NCBI RefSeq assembly: GCF_050948175.1
Contig: NW_027490137.1
Coordinates: 496,001 to 560,000, forward strand
From: Xylocopa sonorina
Lineage: Eukaryota > Arthropoda > Insecta > Hymenoptera > Apidae
DNA: 64,000 bases
Direction of reading: 5' to 3'
The notes beneath the pieces are model-generated. The model was not told the origin of the DNA and did not search any database. It saw only the letters and a program-made list of their open reading frames with translations. A program made the translations under genes and the position numbers. Numbering within the stretch: position 1 is the stretch's first letter; each line of letters starts with the position of its first letter. This document shows positions 63,734 through 64,000 of this stretch, in pieces.

Positions 63734-64000
63734 ATGTCTACGTGTCGAAGCAAAAGAGTTCTAATCCTTCTCTAAACGCGGCATCGCATCTCATTTCTAT
63801 GTTTCATGATGATATATAACATTCATTGTGGAGTGTTATGTATACCTCGTATTCACTTCAAAAGAATGTAAATGGGACACTTCCTTCCTTGGAAATATCG
63901 TTTGCACATGTCTCCGTATCGAAGCAATAGTTTTCTAATGCTTCTTATATCGTGATATCGCATCTCATTCCTATATTTCATGACATGATATAATATTCAA

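Larger units (their letters stand above)
56268..64000 (+). repeat. 174-bp satellite array, block C
   Basis: The array resumes after the GTAG duplication (56268-56271) with CGTTTG, in the same orientation and phase as block B. It runs to the window end. It includes a three-monomer tandem duplication (60480-61468) and an eight-monomer-spaced pair (about 62147-62352 with 63528-63733). No genes were seen. Confidence 0.97.

Overview
The window is a eukaryotic satellite-DNA array carrying two retroelement insertions. No host gene is visible. About 47.8 kb (1-31124, 32494-41463, 56268-64000) is a head-to-tail array of diverged monomers of 174 bp, all in the same orientation, roughly 275 copies. The clade of the nested non-LTR element (R1-like) and the style of the Ty3/Gypsy element point to an arthropod, most likely an insect. 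A hymenopteran would be my guess, but nothing here proves it. The array looks like pericentromeric or centromeric heterochromatin (inference).

Layout. (1) 1-31124: satellite with several nested multi-monomer duplications, a few truncated monomers and small palindromic insertions. (2) 31125-32493: a 1369-bp element with TG..CA ends and a 4-bp target duplication (GTCT), read as a solo LTR. (3) 32494-41463: satellite. (4) 41464-56267: a Ty3/Gypsy provirus on the minus strand, flanked by GTAG target duplications. Its LTRs are long (5' copy 55025-56267, 3' copy 41464-43004). It has a PBS next to the 5' LTR, gag with zinc knuckles, then protease, reverse transcriptase, RNase H and integrase, and a PPT next to the 3' LTR. 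(5) Nested in the RT palm at 46018-51933: a 5.9-kb non-LTR retrotransposon of the R1 clade on the plus strand, with a perfect 12-bp target duplication. (6) 56268-64000: satellite resumes in the same phase and orientation.

Both coding elements are dead. The Gypsy copy has an in-frame TAG in gag, stops and a frame change between its two zinc knuckles, an in-frame TGA and a frameshift in RT, an in-frame TAA before integrase, and the 5.9-kb insertion. The R1-like copy has two in-frame TAG codons near its C-terminus and an RT motif B reading PQDS instead of PQGS. Order of events: array, then Gypsy insertion (LTRs now about 97% identical by hand count), then R1-like insertion into Gypsy pol.

The most unusual feature is in the 5' leader of the R1-like element. 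Seven tandem GC-rich hairpins about 70 bp apart have inner stems that differ in sequence but stay base-paired (compensatory changes), and several are followed by T-runs. Two further related hairpins lie about 350 bp apart just upstream of the ORF. This indicates selected RNA structure in a non-LTR retrotransposon leader.
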